Origin: Hungatella_A sp034142505
Lineage (GTDB): Bacteria; Bacillota; Clostridia; Lachnospirales; Lachnospiraceae
DNA length: 64,000 nucleotides
Direction: 5' to 3'
Assembly: GCA_034142505.1 (NCBI GenBank)
Contig: JAWZDV010000062.1
Location: 124,001 to 188,000, forward strand
Shown: positions 17,301 through 26,002 of the stretch, piece by piece
Position numbering within the stretch: position 1 is the first letter of the stretch
How the letters are laid out: each line of letters begins with the position of its first letter
Notes under the pieces: generated by a model
Seen by the model: only the letters and a program-made list of their open reading frames with translations
Database searches by the model: none
What the model was told of the DNA's origin: nothing
Program-made: the position numbers and the translations under genes

Positions 17301-18911
17301 CTACAAGTATTTCTTAAGCGTCCCGCGGACCGCCCCCGGACCGGCTAACATCTGACAGAACATATCCTCCACTTTCTCTCCCAGACCGGCTTCATATAAG
17401 TCAAGGCCAAACAGCGCCGGATTGGAGAGTATCCCTTCCAATTTCCCGCGTCCGCTCTCCGGTTCCCCGAAGACCACACCGGAGAGAGCTTCCTGTAACA
17501 TGGGAAGCATCGGGTCCGGGCTGACAGCCATCGCCTTCCCCCCATCATCCACCGCTAGCAGATAGCGCAGCCAGCCGGCCAGCGTTAACGGAATATAAGT
17601 AAGGCCGGAGGCATCCAGCGTCCCGCTTGCCAGATAGGATTTGATGGTCTCTCCAAACCGGACCGGAATCTTCTGGCTGGTGTCTGTGGCAATTCTCTGA
17701 GGCATATCCGGAATAAACGGATTGGGAAGTCTCTGGTCAATCACCTCGTGGATAAAATCCATAGGGCTTAAGATTCCCGGGTCCGTCACCACCGGCATTC
17801 CCTCATCGTATCCGATATGCTCCACAAGAGCCTTCAAATCCGCATCCTTCATCTCAGCCGCGATACTCTCATATCCCAGCATACAGCCGTACACTGCCAG
17901 GGCCGTGTGAAGCGGGTTTAAACAGGTCGTCACCTTCATGCGCTCCGTCATGTTCACCGTCTCCCTGGTGGTCATGTAGACGCCTGCCTCCTCCAGTCTC
18001 GGACGGCCATTGGGGAAACGGTCCTCCACGACCAGATACTGGGGGATCTCCGCGTTGACAAAGGGGGCAATATAAGTTTTCCTGCCGGTGATCACCGGAG
18101 CCATATCCTCGATGCCAAGCTCCTCCAGCTGCTTTTCAATCACCTCCGCCGGTCTTGGCGTAATCTTGTCGATCATGCTCCATGGGAAAGAGACCTTCGC
18201 CTCATCCTCCAGATACGCCACAAACTCCGCCGGGACAAATCTACGGTCGCACCAGGCTTTCGCAATGGTCAGCACACCGTGTCTTAACTTCTCCCCGTTG
18301 TGACTGCAGTTGTCCATGCTGACCAGGGCCACCGGGGCCGCTCCCGCCTGGAAACGAGCCAGCATCAGGGCCGCCGTCACGCTCATGGCATGGCGGGCCT
18401 TCGCCGGTCCGTCAGCCATATCCGCCTGCACCACCCCCAGAAAATCACCCTGCATATCTTCCAGCGCATAGCCCTTTTCCGTAATCGTAAAGCTGGCCAT
18501 CTGCAGAGCCGGGTTCTCAAACACGGCTTTCAGGGTCTTCCAGGAAGCCTCGTCACTGCTGTCCGCCTTCACACCCTTCGCGATGGAAGCAATCACTTCT
18601 TTCCTGGTGCCGCCATCAGGCTTTAAGCTGACCATCATAGTCATGCTGTCATAAGGCTCATAAATCTGATCAATGATATCATAATCAAAGGTTTCCGCCG
18701 CAACAATCCCGCTCTCTGCCAGACCTTTGTTCAACAGCTCCTGCGCAAGTCCCGCGATAAACCCGCGGAAAATGTTGCCCGCTCCGAAATGCACCCAGAC
18801 CGGCGCTTGCTCCGTCGCTTCGCACATGGCCTTCCAGTCAAATTCCGGCAATGCCACACCTGCCTTTTCCCAGCCCTCTTTGTCGGCCAGGCCTTCATAA
18901 TTTAATTTCAT
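17301..18911 (-). CDS. uxuB: Fructuronate reductase / mannitol dehydrogenase family oxidoreductase
   Basis: 536-residue NAD-dependent long-chain polyol dehydrogenase. Adjacent to uxuA it should interconvert D-fructuronate and D-mannonate in glucuronate breakdown. N-terminal nucleotide-binding segment VWVHFGAGNIFRGF; central SMDNCSHNG and FPWSMIDKITPRP, and the family motif CLNPLHTALAVYG near residue 335. C-terminal half carries the substrate-domain segment DTSQKIPVRFGETIK. ATG 18911 has GGAGG eight bases upstream. The gene lies 18 bases after uxuA, in the same operon with the FCD regulator behind it. Confidence 0.9.
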   Translation of the reverse strand: MKLNYEGLADKEGWEKAGVALPEFDWKAMCEATEQAPVWVHFGAGNIFRGFIAGLAQELLNKGLAESGIVAAETFDYDIIDQIYEPYDSMTMMVSLKPDGGTRKEVIASIAKGVKADSSDEASWKTLKAVFENPALQMASFTITEKGYALEDMQGDFLGVVQADMADGPAKARHAMSVTAALMLARFQAGAAPVALVSMDNCSHNGEKLRHGVLTIAKAWCDRRFVPAEFVAYLEDEAKVSFPWSMIDKITPRPAEVIEKQLEELGIEDMAPVITGRKTYIAPFVNAEIPQYLVVEDRFPNGRPRLEEAGVYMTTRETVNMTERMKVTTCLNPLHTALAVYGCMLGYESIAAEMKDADLKALVEHIGYDEGMPVVTDPGILSPMDFIHEVIDQRLPNPFIPDMPQRIATDTSQKIPVRFGETIKSYLASGTLDASGLTYIPLTLAGWLRYLLAVDDGGKAMAVSPDPMLPMLQEALSGVVFGEPESGRGKLEGILSNPALFGLDLYEAGLGEKVEDMFCQMLAGPGAVRGTLKKYL

Positions 18912-18929
18912 GCTTCTTTCCTCCAGCCT

Positions 18930-20009
18930 TTATTTGGACATCTTGTCAATTGCTTCCCACAGACCGTTTAAGTAAGTGGCTCCGAGCGCACGGTCATACA
19001 GGCCGTAGCCGGGGCGTCCCACCTCATCCCAGATCATTCTTCCGTGATCCGGACGAATGTACACATCCTCCGGGCAGGTATCATATACCGCTTTCATGAT
19101 GGCGAACATATCCAAATCACCATCGGAGGACAGATGGCTGGCCTCGCGGAAGTTGCGGTACCCCAGATGCTTTACATTGCGCACATGGAGACAGGCGATC
19201 CGGTCCATCTCCCCAAAGTGGCGGATCACGGCCGGGATGTCATTGTCCGGGTTGGAGCCCAGAGATCCGGTGCACAGGCACAGTGCGTTGCAGGGGGAGT
19301 CGTGAAGAGCCACAATCTTGTCAAAATCCTCCTGGCTGTGGGCGATTCGCGGCAGCCCAAAGATCGGCCAGGCCGGGTCATCCGGATGACAGGCCATCTT
19401 GATGCCTGTTTCCTCGCAGACCGGAATGATGGCGTCCAGGAAATATTTATAATGTTCCCGCAGCATATCCGGCGTCATGCCTTCATACTGCTTTAACGTG
19501 GTCTCAAGTTCCGCCAGACGCTCCGGCTCCCAGCCGGGAAGGGAAAATCCGTTGCAGCTCTCCGCCGTCTTTCTCACCAGATCAAGCGGACCCATGGTTC
19601 CCAAATCCTTCTCATCAAAATACAGACTGTTGGACCCGTCCCCCTCGATGGGGCGGGCCAGGTCGGTACGCAGCCAGTCGAACACCGGCATGAAATTATA
19701 CACGATCACCTTCACGCCGTACTTAGCCAGATGGCGGATGGTGGTAATGTAGTTGGCAATATACTCATCGCGGGTCGGCAGCCCCATCTTGATGTCCTCG
19801 TGCACATTCACGCTCTCAATCACTTCGCACTCCAGCCCAGCCTCGTGAACCTGGTCGATATAAGCCTTAATCTCCTCCTCCGACCATACCTCGCCGGCCG
19901 CCTTGTAGTCCAAAAATCCCATCAGCCCGGTCATCCCCGGAATCTGTCTGATCTGGCTTAACTTCACCGAATCACTGTTCTCACCAAACCACCGAAATGT
20001 CATTTTCAT
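18930..20009 (-). CDS. uxuA: Mannonate dehydratase
   Basis: 359-residue TIM-barrel enzyme that dehydrates D-mannonate to 2-keto-3-deoxygluconate. It starts MKMTFRWFGENSDSVKLSQI, the conserved opening of UxuA, and keeps KVIVYNFMPVFDWLRTDL, KMACHPDDPAWPIFGLPRI, CLCTGSLGSNP and VYIRPDHGRMIWDE with the Cys, His and Asp metal ligands. Length matches the Firmicute form (E. coli 394). ATG 20009 has GGAGGG upstream. It is the first gene of uxuA-uxuB-gntR. KDG kinase and aldolase genes are not in this window. Confidence 0.95.
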   Translation of the reverse strand: MKMTFRWFGENSDSVKLSQIRQIPGMTGLMGFLDYKAAGEVWSEEEIKAYIDQVHEAGLECEVIESVNVHEDIKMGLPTRDEYIANYITTIRHLAKYGVKVIVYNFMPVFDWLRTDLARPIEGDGSNSLYFDEKDLGTMGPLDLVRKTAESCNGFSLPGWEPERLAELETTLKQYEGMTPDMLREHYKYFLDAIIPVCEETGIKMACHPDDPAWPIFGLPRIAHSQEDFDKIVALHDSPCNALCLCTGSLGSNPDNDIPAVIRHFGEMDRIACLHVRNVKHLGYRNFREASHLSSDGDLDMFAIMKAVYDTCPEDVYIRPDHGRMIWDEVGRPGYGLYDRALGATYLNGLWEAIDKMSK

Positions 20010-20043
20010 TGTGTAGACCCTCCTTTAATAAACTTATGGTTCC

Positions 20044-20076
20044 ATTATAATCCCAAAAAAATATTAGTCAACTAGT
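20044..20076 (-). promoter_or_regulatory. uxuA promoter with GntR-type operator
   Basis: Minus strand: TTGACT (20066-20071), 16-bp spacer, TATAAT (20044-20049). The -35 is inside TAGTTGACTA (plus-strand tagtcaacta at 20065-20074), a TAGT-2-ACTA site of the same plan as the known UxuR site TGGTATACCA. The same ten bases occur at the ABC operon promoter (1907-1916). Confidence 0.65.
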
Positions 20077-20094
20077 ATGCCAGTTAAGAAATGC

Positions 20095-20123
20095 TTGTCG
20101 TTTTTCTGACTTTACGGTACTAT
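20095..20123 (+). promoter_or_regulatory. Promoter of the YcxB-like gene
   Basis: TTGTCG (20095-20100), 17-bp spacer, TACTAT (20118-20123). It lies upstream of the chosen start at 20169 and within the longest open frame, which argues against the earlier start at 20091. Confidence 0.5.
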
Positions 20124-20168
20124 GATAGACAGGAATATATTTTAAGAGCATACGGAAAGGCTGAGCAC

Positions 20169-20732
20169 ATGAACATAGAATCCATAACCATACCGGTACG
20201 GCTGGATGCCGTCACGTTTCGAAGATTTGCCATTTTTGATACCATGAAACGCCAGAAGCGATGGAAATCGCCGGCCATCTTTGCCACAATCCTGATGGTC
20301 TCCGCCATCTTCTGTTTCGCCATGAATTCCCGGGCGGACCAGGCGGTCTTGATCGGCAGTGTGCTGACCATCATAGCACTGGGACTGCCGGGCGTCTGGT
20401 TTGGCATGTTCTTCCGCTCTCTGGATGCCCAGGCGAAAACGATGAAGCTGCACACGTCGCGGCTGACCTACACGGTAAAGCTGAATGAGGGAGATCACGG
20501 AAGCCATGGGGTTCAGGTAACCAGCCCGGCGGGGGAGAACAACACGGCCCAGTTTTCCTGGAAGGATTTATACGCGGCTTACCGGGACACCGGGTGCATC
20601 TATCTCTATGTATCGGACTGCCAGGCGTTTCTGCTGCCGGATGAACAGGCGGATGTGGCCGCGGATGAACTTTGGGACTATTTAAAAGCACATATGGGAT
20701 CTGAGAAAATGCGTGACTGCCGGAAGAAATAA
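20169..20732 (+). CDS. YcxB-like membrane protein
   Basis: 187-residue protein of unknown function. ATG 20169 follows GGAAAGG with an 8-base spacer. Two adjoining hydrophobic segments (about residues 35-52 and 58-75) form a membrane hairpin, followed by a cytosolic beta-rich domain of the YcxB-like C-terminal type: KLHTSRLTYTVKL, FSWKDLYAAYRDTGCIYLYV and DCQAFLLPDEQ. Such domains resemble PH-like folds. It is divergent from uxuA, but there is no other sign of a link to sugar use. Confidence 0.72.
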   Translation: MNIESITIPVRLDAVTFRRFAIFDTMKRQKRWKSPAIFATILMVSAIFCFAMNSRADQAVLIGSVLTIIALGLPGVWFGMFFRSLDAQAKTMKLHTSRLTYTVKLNEGDHGSHGVQVTSPAGENNTAQFSWKDLYAAYRDTGCIYLYVSDCQAFLLPDEQADVAADELWDYLKAHMGSEKMRDCRKK

Positions 20733-20752
20733 ACTTCCGGCAGTTTTGTTTT
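20716..20752 (+). terminator. Terminator of the YcxB-like gene
   Basis: Stem ACTGCCGGAAG (20716-20726) with CTTCCGGCAGT (20734-20744), then TTTGTTTTT. The stop codon (20730-20732) sits in the hairpin loop, so the last codons are part of the terminator. Confidence 0.85.
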
Positions 20753-20760
20753 TATAGGAA

Positions 20761-20778
20761 AGTCCGGCTGGCCGGACT
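20761..20778 (-). terminator. Palindromic hairpin after the GH3 gene
   Basis: AGTCCGGC-TG-GCCGGACT, twelve bases after the GH3 stop. It is a probable 3'-end structure; the T-tract is weak on either strand. Confidence 0.4.
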
Positions 20779-20789
20779 CTTTATGCCTT

Positions 20790-23099
20790 TCACGGATTCG
20801 CATTCTCATACCCAAGCCCAAAATCCAGCTCATAGTAATTGCCGGCTTCATCCCGGTAGGCATAGGCTTTTCCGTTTTCATCTTTCATCTCCTCCGGCAT
20901 GTAGAGGTCCTTATCATAGCCCGGTACGTCGTTGGGGGAAATGCAGATGCCGTCGGCATTTACCTGAAGCACGGAATCACCTTTTGGCAGAGTGACCGGC
21001 ATTTTTCCGGTGGGGCTGTACTCACCAAAGATGACATCCAGGGTGGCGTCCATGTAGGTGTCGAAGCCGGCCAGAAGGGCGTCCGCGTATGGTTCCACAT
21101 TGCCAACCTGCCAGGCCAGCGTGAAATTGATATTGGAGATGACCGCGCCGCCGTGGCTGTGGACGGACTCATAAATCCCGGAAAGTCTCCCTGCTCCCCG
21201 CAGGGTGGTCTCCTCATGGAATGTCTCTGCCGGGCAGCCGGACTCATCCACATCGGGGACAAGCTTCTTCTCGCAGATATCCAGCTCCAGATACCCTTTT
21301 GTGGCGTTAAAATACTCACCGGAGGATGGCGTCAGGAACAATAGGGCGTAATCGGCTTCCCCGTATTGATCTGTCACGGTAAAGGCCGGTGATCCCCCTG
21401 CCTCTGCCCTCTCTTTCAGCCGTTTCTGCAATGCCTTTGTCTCCTCGGCAGCCGATTCCTCTTTGCTCCTGAAACACTCCGCATAAACCTTCCTGCCGGC
21501 CAGCTTCTTTGCAGTCAGCGGCAGTACCCCGTTCCGGTTTTTCAGCAGCACCACGGATTTGCGGTGGACATCGTAAGCATGTTCCCAATGGGACTTTTCG
21601 GCCACCACCTTTCCCGCGGTTTCCGGGTCGCGGTAGGGATTGTCAAAGAGTCCCAGCCGGAACTTCTCCTCCAGCGTCCGCGCCACCGCTCTTGTCAGCG
21701 TCTCATCCGACAAGGTCAGCTGGTCCGCCCGGTACCCCTCCGGCACCGGGTGCCCCTGGGTCGTATAATAGCCGTTGCCCCCCCGCTCGTATGCCTCTCT
21801 TGCGGAAAATACATCCAGAGACCCGCTGATGATATCCACGCCGTTGTTGACCGCCAGAGCAATCCTGGACGGCACATCCAGTTCCTCCACGCCCCAGGCC
21901 ATCTTGTTGGTGATGCCGGAGTCACTGTTTACATACCCTTCAAAGCCCATCTGCTTCCGTAAAAGTTCCTGGATAAAGAACTGGTTAAAGGCAAATCCCA
22001 CCGGCTCCATCGGCACCGCATTTCCATTTCTGTCATACTGGGGGCGGCTTTTTTCCTCCGCCGGTTTTGCATAGTAAGGCATCATGGACGATGCCTTTTT
22101 CTCCACCGCCGTCTGGAATGCCGGAATGTGATACTTCTGAAGACTGTTTTCCGTCCGGTACACATTCCATTGGCCCTGCACATAGTGGGGGTCGAACCCA
22201 TTTTCCCGGGCGCCGCCGCCGGGGAAATGCTTGATCGTCATAGCCACGCCGTCAGCCGTCACCCCGTTTTCACTCCCCTGAATACCGGGAATCAGCCGCT
22301 CCATAATCGCCGACACCAGCCCCGGGTCCTCCCCGAAGGTGCCGTAGCTGCGCTGCCATCTGGGGTCCGTCATGACGTCGGCCATGTACAGATACCCCTT
22401 CTTTAAACCGGCTGCGTCCCATTCCTGGCGGATACAGGAGGCAAAATCGTCGATCAGGCCAAGACCGCTGCCCTTCACCGCCGCCGCGATCCCCATAGTT
22501 CCCGGCCACGCGGCAAACACGCCGGCCGCGTCGTTCATGCCGAACACCACCTCGCCGTGCTCATTGCGGGAGTTGGAAACCACCATCGCCGGCACGCCGT
22601 GTTTGCTGCCCTCCGCCACCTGGTTCAGCTGATTGATCCAGTCCGCCAGTTCCTCCGGCTTCGGATTTTCCCGGAGAATGAAATGGCGGATGTTCAGATT
22701 CTCCAGCGTGTAGGTGGTTCCATACGTTTTTTCCACATTGAAAATGGATTCGTCCCGCTCCACAATCTCCTCATTGAGCAGCCCGCTCTCATCCACCTTC
22801 GTCTTGTCCTTCTGGCCGATTCCCATTTTCCAGGAATTTACAAACAGCAGGCCCAGTTTCTCCTCCACAGAAAGGCGGCCGGCTAAATCCACTGCCCTCT
22901 CATTTGGAGTTTTTCTCCAGTCTTCATAGGGGCTCAACGCTCCATCTCCATCCAAATCTTTGAAATACAAGCCATCCTGCCGGATCACCGGTTTCACAGT
23001 CACTCCGATCACCGGTCCATTTTCATTGTTATAATATTGAACGTTTGAAGTTGCTTTTTTCATGTTTGATGGTTCCCTTCTATTTTTCTTATCTATCAT
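20790..23099 (-). CDS. Glycoside hydrolase family 3 protein (beta-glycosidase)
   Basis: 769-residue GH3 enzyme without a signal peptide, so a cytosolic beta-glucosidase or beta-xylosidase type activity on imported oligosaccharides is likely. N-terminal barrel: RWQRSYGTFGEDPGLV, IKHFPGGG (conserved Lys-His) and the nucleophile segment GYVNSDSGITNKMAWG, where SDS replaces the common SDW. C-terminal alpha/beta domain: SVVLLKNRNGVLPL and VGNVEPYADALLAGFDTY ending in EYSPTGKMPVTLP. Two starts are possible, 23099 (AAGGCGG before it) or 23063 (MKKATSNVQYY); the first is kept. It follows the GPH symporter gene with a short gap. Confidence 0.9.
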   Translation of the reverse strand: MIDKKNRREPSNMKKATSNVQYYNNENGPVIGVTVKPVIRQDGLYFKDLDGDGALSPYEDWRKTPNERAVDLAGRLSVEEKLGLLFVNSWKMGIGQKDKTKVDESGLLNEEIVERDESIFNVEKTYGTTYTLENLNIRHFILRENPKPEELADWINQLNQVAEGSKHGVPAMVVSNSRNEHGEVVFGMNDAAGVFAAWPGTMGIAAAVKGSGLGLIDDFASCIRQEWDAAGLKKGYLYMADVMTDPRWQRSYGTFGEDPGLVSAIMERLIPGIQGSENGVTADGVAMTIKHFPGGGARENGFDPHYVQGQWNVYRTENSLQKYHIPAFQTAVEKKASSMMPYYAKPAEEKSRPQYDRNGNAVPMEPVGFAFNQFFIQELLRKQMGFEGYVNSDSGITNKMAWGVEELDVPSRIALAVNNGVDIISGSLDVFSAREAYERGGNGYYTTQGHPVPEGYRADQLTLSDETLTRAVARTLEEKFRLGLFDNPYRDPETAGKVVAEKSHWEHAYDVHRKSVVLLKNRNGVLPLTAKKLAGRKVYAECFRSKEESAAEETKALQKRLKERAEAGGSPAFTVTDQYGEADYALLFLTPSSGEYFNATKGYLELDICEKKLVPDVDESGCPAETFHEETTLRGAGRLSGIYESVHSHGGAVISNINFTLAWQVGNVEPYADALLAGFDTYMDATLDVIFGEYSPTGKMPVTLPKGDSVLQVNADGICISPNDVPGYDKDLYMPEEMKDENGKAYAYRDEAGNYYELDFGLGYENANP

Positions 23100-23127
23100 T
23101 TTTATCCGCCTTATGACGCCAAATCCG

Positions 23128-24570
23128 TCACGCCGTCATTTTCCGCTCCTCCAGAACTTCCTGGATCTCCGCCATCTTCGCTTTATCCAAATGATACCAC
23201 TTCATGGCAATAATGGTAGCAATATGGCCGAGAATCGGAACGATGCAGAAACAGACCATGATCGCCATATTAAAGGTCTCATTCACCGGTTCGTTTGGAG
23301 TGATAATGACATTTCCCACGCCGGCGAGCGTCAGTGCAAAGCCCTGGATCATGGCGGAGAAGGAGGAGACAATCTTATCGATGAAGGAGAACATGGTTCC
23401 CATCATTCCCGGCACAAACCGCCCGCTGCGGTAGGTCTCATAGTCCGTACAGTCCGCAATCATGGGAATAATGCCGGAGTTGCCCATACTGGCCAGACAT
23501 TTCTGCACCAGCATCAGTCCCAGAAAGACCACCGGCGTCTTATCATCCGGTCTCACCACAAACATCACGGCCAGAGTGATCATCGATCCCCAGGTCCCCA
23601 GTAAAAACGTCCGCTTCAGCCCGAATTTTCTGGAGACGAACACCCCTCCGATGGAGATGGCCACCAGCGGCGCGATCAATACGCTGGAGAAGACCCCCTG
23701 CAGTTTCGTATCCAGCAGCATGTTGGCAAAAATATAAGTCATGGTTCCGCTCATCAGCAGCTGGCCCAGTTTATCCGTTGCCGCCGAGATGATCAGCATC
23801 TGGATGGGCCGGTTATGTAACACGATATCCTTGTAATCCTGAAACTTTACCTTCGGCTGGCTTCCCGCCTGCCCAAAGAATTCCGGCCGGTCCTTCTGGC
23901 TGATTCCGATGATGGCAAGTATCGTAAACACGAAAGAGATAAGCGCCAGAATCAGCACCGCTTCTTTCCACATGTCCGGATTGATGATCCCAAGGCTCTT
24001 GCCGTTTTCACCGATATACTGGCCCACGGAGTATTTCTCCGCCAGTATGGTGGTGATGAGCATAGGCACCAGGGCGCTGGCCATCTGGGTCAGCACGCTG
24101 TCAAACCCGGCAAAAATGGGTCTCTGCTTCGGATTGTTGGTCAGTACCGCCTGCCCCGCCTTTGTCACCACGGTCTGGCAGGTATATCCCAAAATGTAAA
24201 TGATGTAAAAAGCAGTGGTCATACCATATTTCTGTCCGGTGGTCCAGTGGGCCGGCGTGTTGAAAATCACTATCAGGCTGAACCAGATAATGATATTTCC
24301 GATCAGCATGTATGGCCGGAATTTGCCAAATCTTCCGTTGGTCCGGTCCACCAAAAATCCTACCAGCGGGTCCGTGATGGCGTCAAAAATTCTGGTTCCG
24401 GTTGCGATCATGCCGATGATGGCGGCGGCCAGCCCCAGCACATTCTGGGTGAAATAGGAGTACTGCATCATCAAAAACATGGCGATATTCGTCGCACAGT
24501 TGTTCAGTGAAAAAAATCCGATCTGCCACATTTTGGCATCATTATACTGCTTTGCTGTTCCCTGGTTCAT
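23128..24570 (-). CDS. GPH family glycoside/sugar:cation symporter (MFS)
   Basis: 480-residue membrane transporter with about 12 hydrophobic segments, of the glycoside-pentoside-hexuronide symporter family (MelB/XynB/UidB type). Family marks: GTRIFDAITDPLVGFLVDRT in the first loop, GKFRPYMLIG, a middle loop with KDRPEFFGQAGSQPKVKFQD, and the second-half ADCTDYETYRSGRFVPGM. The product imports an oligosaccharide or glycoside that the GH3 enzyme downstream would cleave. It is divergent from an AraC regulator, the probable activator. Confidence 0.92.
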   Translation of the reverse strand: MNQGTAKQYNDAKMWQIGFFSLNNCATNIAMFLMMQYSYFTQNVLGLAAAIIGMIATGTRIFDAITDPLVGFLVDRTNGRFGKFRPYMLIGNIIIWFSLIVIFNTPAHWTTGQKYGMTTAFYIIYILGYTCQTVVTKAGQAVLTNNPKQRPIFAGFDSVLTQMASALVPMLITTILAEKYSVGQYIGENGKSLGIINPDMWKEAVLILALISFVFTILAIIGISQKDRPEFFGQAGSQPKVKFQDYKDIVLHNRPIQMLIISAATDKLGQLLMSGTMTYIFANMLLDTKLQGVFSSVLIAPLVAISIGGVFVSRKFGLKRTFLLGTWGSMITLAVMFVVRPDDKTPVVFLGLMLVQKCLASMGNSGIIPMIADCTDYETYRSGRFVPGMMGTMFSFIDKIVSSFSAMIQGFALTLAGVGNVIITPNEPVNETFNMAIMVCFCIVPILGHIATIIAMKWYHLDKAKMAEIQEVLEERKMTA

Positions 24571-24671
24571 GTTCCTGTCCTCTCTCTTGGATAAATGGTT
24601 AAAAGTAAGCGCCGGCTTCGTTTTCAGCCTTATTCTAACACACTTGCATTTTGAGCGTTAGGAATATATAA

Positions 24672-24685
24672 TACTAATTAGTAAA
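24672..24685. promoter_or_regulatory. Palindrome between GPH symporter and AraC genes
   Basis: The perfect 12-bp palindrome TACTAATTAGTA lies in the 200-bp AT-rich divergent region (24571-24773). It is a candidate regulator site; no clear -35/-10 pair could be assigned. Confidence 0.35.
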
Positions 24686-24773
24686 ATATTGTTTTATTTA
24701 ATTGTCACTATTTTATATTTTTTAATCTTGTATTTGTGCATATTGTATAGTCTTTGAAAAGGAGGAACCTGGG

Positions 24774-25994
24774 ATGGAGGAGAGAGAGAAAGCGAATCTA
24801 TCCGGGCAGTTTATCGAAACGCTGTTATCCGTTCCTGTCAGCATCTGCCCCAACCGGCTGCGGGAAATCGAGACATGTCTGGGGACTTACCTGCCGGACT
24901 TTTTGAAAACCTCCGTGCCGTTCTTTATCACGGAATCTATTGTCAATTCCTTTGAACCGCAGGTGCTGTATCACATCACCGATTTTTTGAATTTCCATTT
25001 CAATTTGTTTTTGTATGAAGGGCGGAGCAAGGTCTTTATGGCCGGGCCTTATCTGACCCATCAGCCGGATGACGATTTCTGTGAGCGGACGCTGCAGGCC
25101 AACGGAAAAAATCTTTCCCTGCTGGTGCCATTTCGGCAGTACTGTCTGACTCTGCCGGTGATTACAAACTCCCGGATGCTGGACGCCACGCGCACCGCGC
25201 TGAAAGCAGTGACCGGATACACGCTGGATGTGGCCTACCGCCATTATCAGCCCCAGGAGAGCCACAACCGGGAGATCTCAAACTTATCGCCGGAGGGCGT
25301 GGAGGAAGCGGCCATGGAACTGCTGGAACAGCGGTACCGCTATGAAAAGCTGATGCTCCAGGAAGCGGCCCAGGGCAATCAGGACCTGGCGTTAAAATAT
25401 TACCAGCAGTTTTCCGCGTACAGCCAGTCTATCGTCCGGACCGAAGACCCGGTGCGTACGTTTAAAAACCTGAGTTTTTCTCTGAACACGATGCTTAGAA
25501 AAGCCGTGGAACAGGCGGGAATTCATCCGGTTTATCTGGATATCATTTCCGCCAACTTCGCCATGCTGATTGAGAACTCCAACAGCTTGAAGGAATTACA
25601 GGAATTCCGGTTCCAGATGATCAGCGCCTACTGCCGCTATGTGCAGAAGCTGCGTTTGGATGATCACTCGCCGCTGATTCAAAAGGCAGTCACCTACATC
25701 CGGCTCCACCTGGCGGACCAGCTGACCCTGTCTAAGATTGCAGGTGGAATCAAGGTCAGCTCCTCCTACCTGTCCCGGCAGTTTAATGAGGAGATGGGGG
25801 AATCCATCTCCCATTACATCACAAAAGCCCGGATCGATAAAGCATCCGAGCTTCTGACATTTTCCGGGATGTCCATTCAGAACATCGCCTTCTATGTTGG
25901 GTTCAGTGATTTGAACTATTTCAGCCGCTGTTTTAAAAAACAGAAACACATGACGCCTACCAAATGGCGGAATACCTCCAGCATCGGGGCCTGA
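24774..25994 (+). CDS. AraC family transcriptional regulator
   Basis: 406-residue regulator. The N-terminal 290 residues have no known effector fold (no cupin motif) but the QNLALKYYQQFSAYS-like helical middle part (read here QDLALKYYQQFSAYS) is common in Firmicute AraC proteins linked to sugar genes. The C-terminal 100 residues are a double HTH: VTYIRLHLADQLTLSKIAGG, VSSSYLSRQFNEEMGESISH and NIAFYVGFSDLNYFSRCFKK. ATG 24774 has AGGAGG nine bases upstream. It is divergent from GPH symporter-GH3, its probable target. It ends eight bases before the stop of the DAACS gene (convergent). Confidence 0.9.
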   Translation: MEEREKANLSGQFIETLLSVPVSICPNRLREIETCLGTYLPDFLKTSVPFFITESIVNSFEPQVLYHITDFLNFHFNLFLYEGRSKVFMAGPYLTHQPDDDFCERTLQANGKNLSLLVPFRQYCLTLPVITNSRMLDATRTALKAVTGYTLDVAYRHYQPQESHNREISNLSPEGVEEAAMELLEQRYRYEKLMLQEAAQGNQDLALKYYQQFSAYSQSIVRTEDPVRTFKNLSFSLNTMLRKAVEQAGIHPVYLDIISANFAMLIENSNSLKELQEFRFQMISAYCRYVQKLRLDDHSPLIQKAVTYIRLHLADQLTLSKIAGGIKVSSSYLSRQFNEEMGESISHYITKARIDKASELLTFSGMSIQNIAFYVGFSDLNYFSRCFKKQKHMTPTKWRNTSSIGA

Positions 25995-26002
25995 GCCATT
26001 TC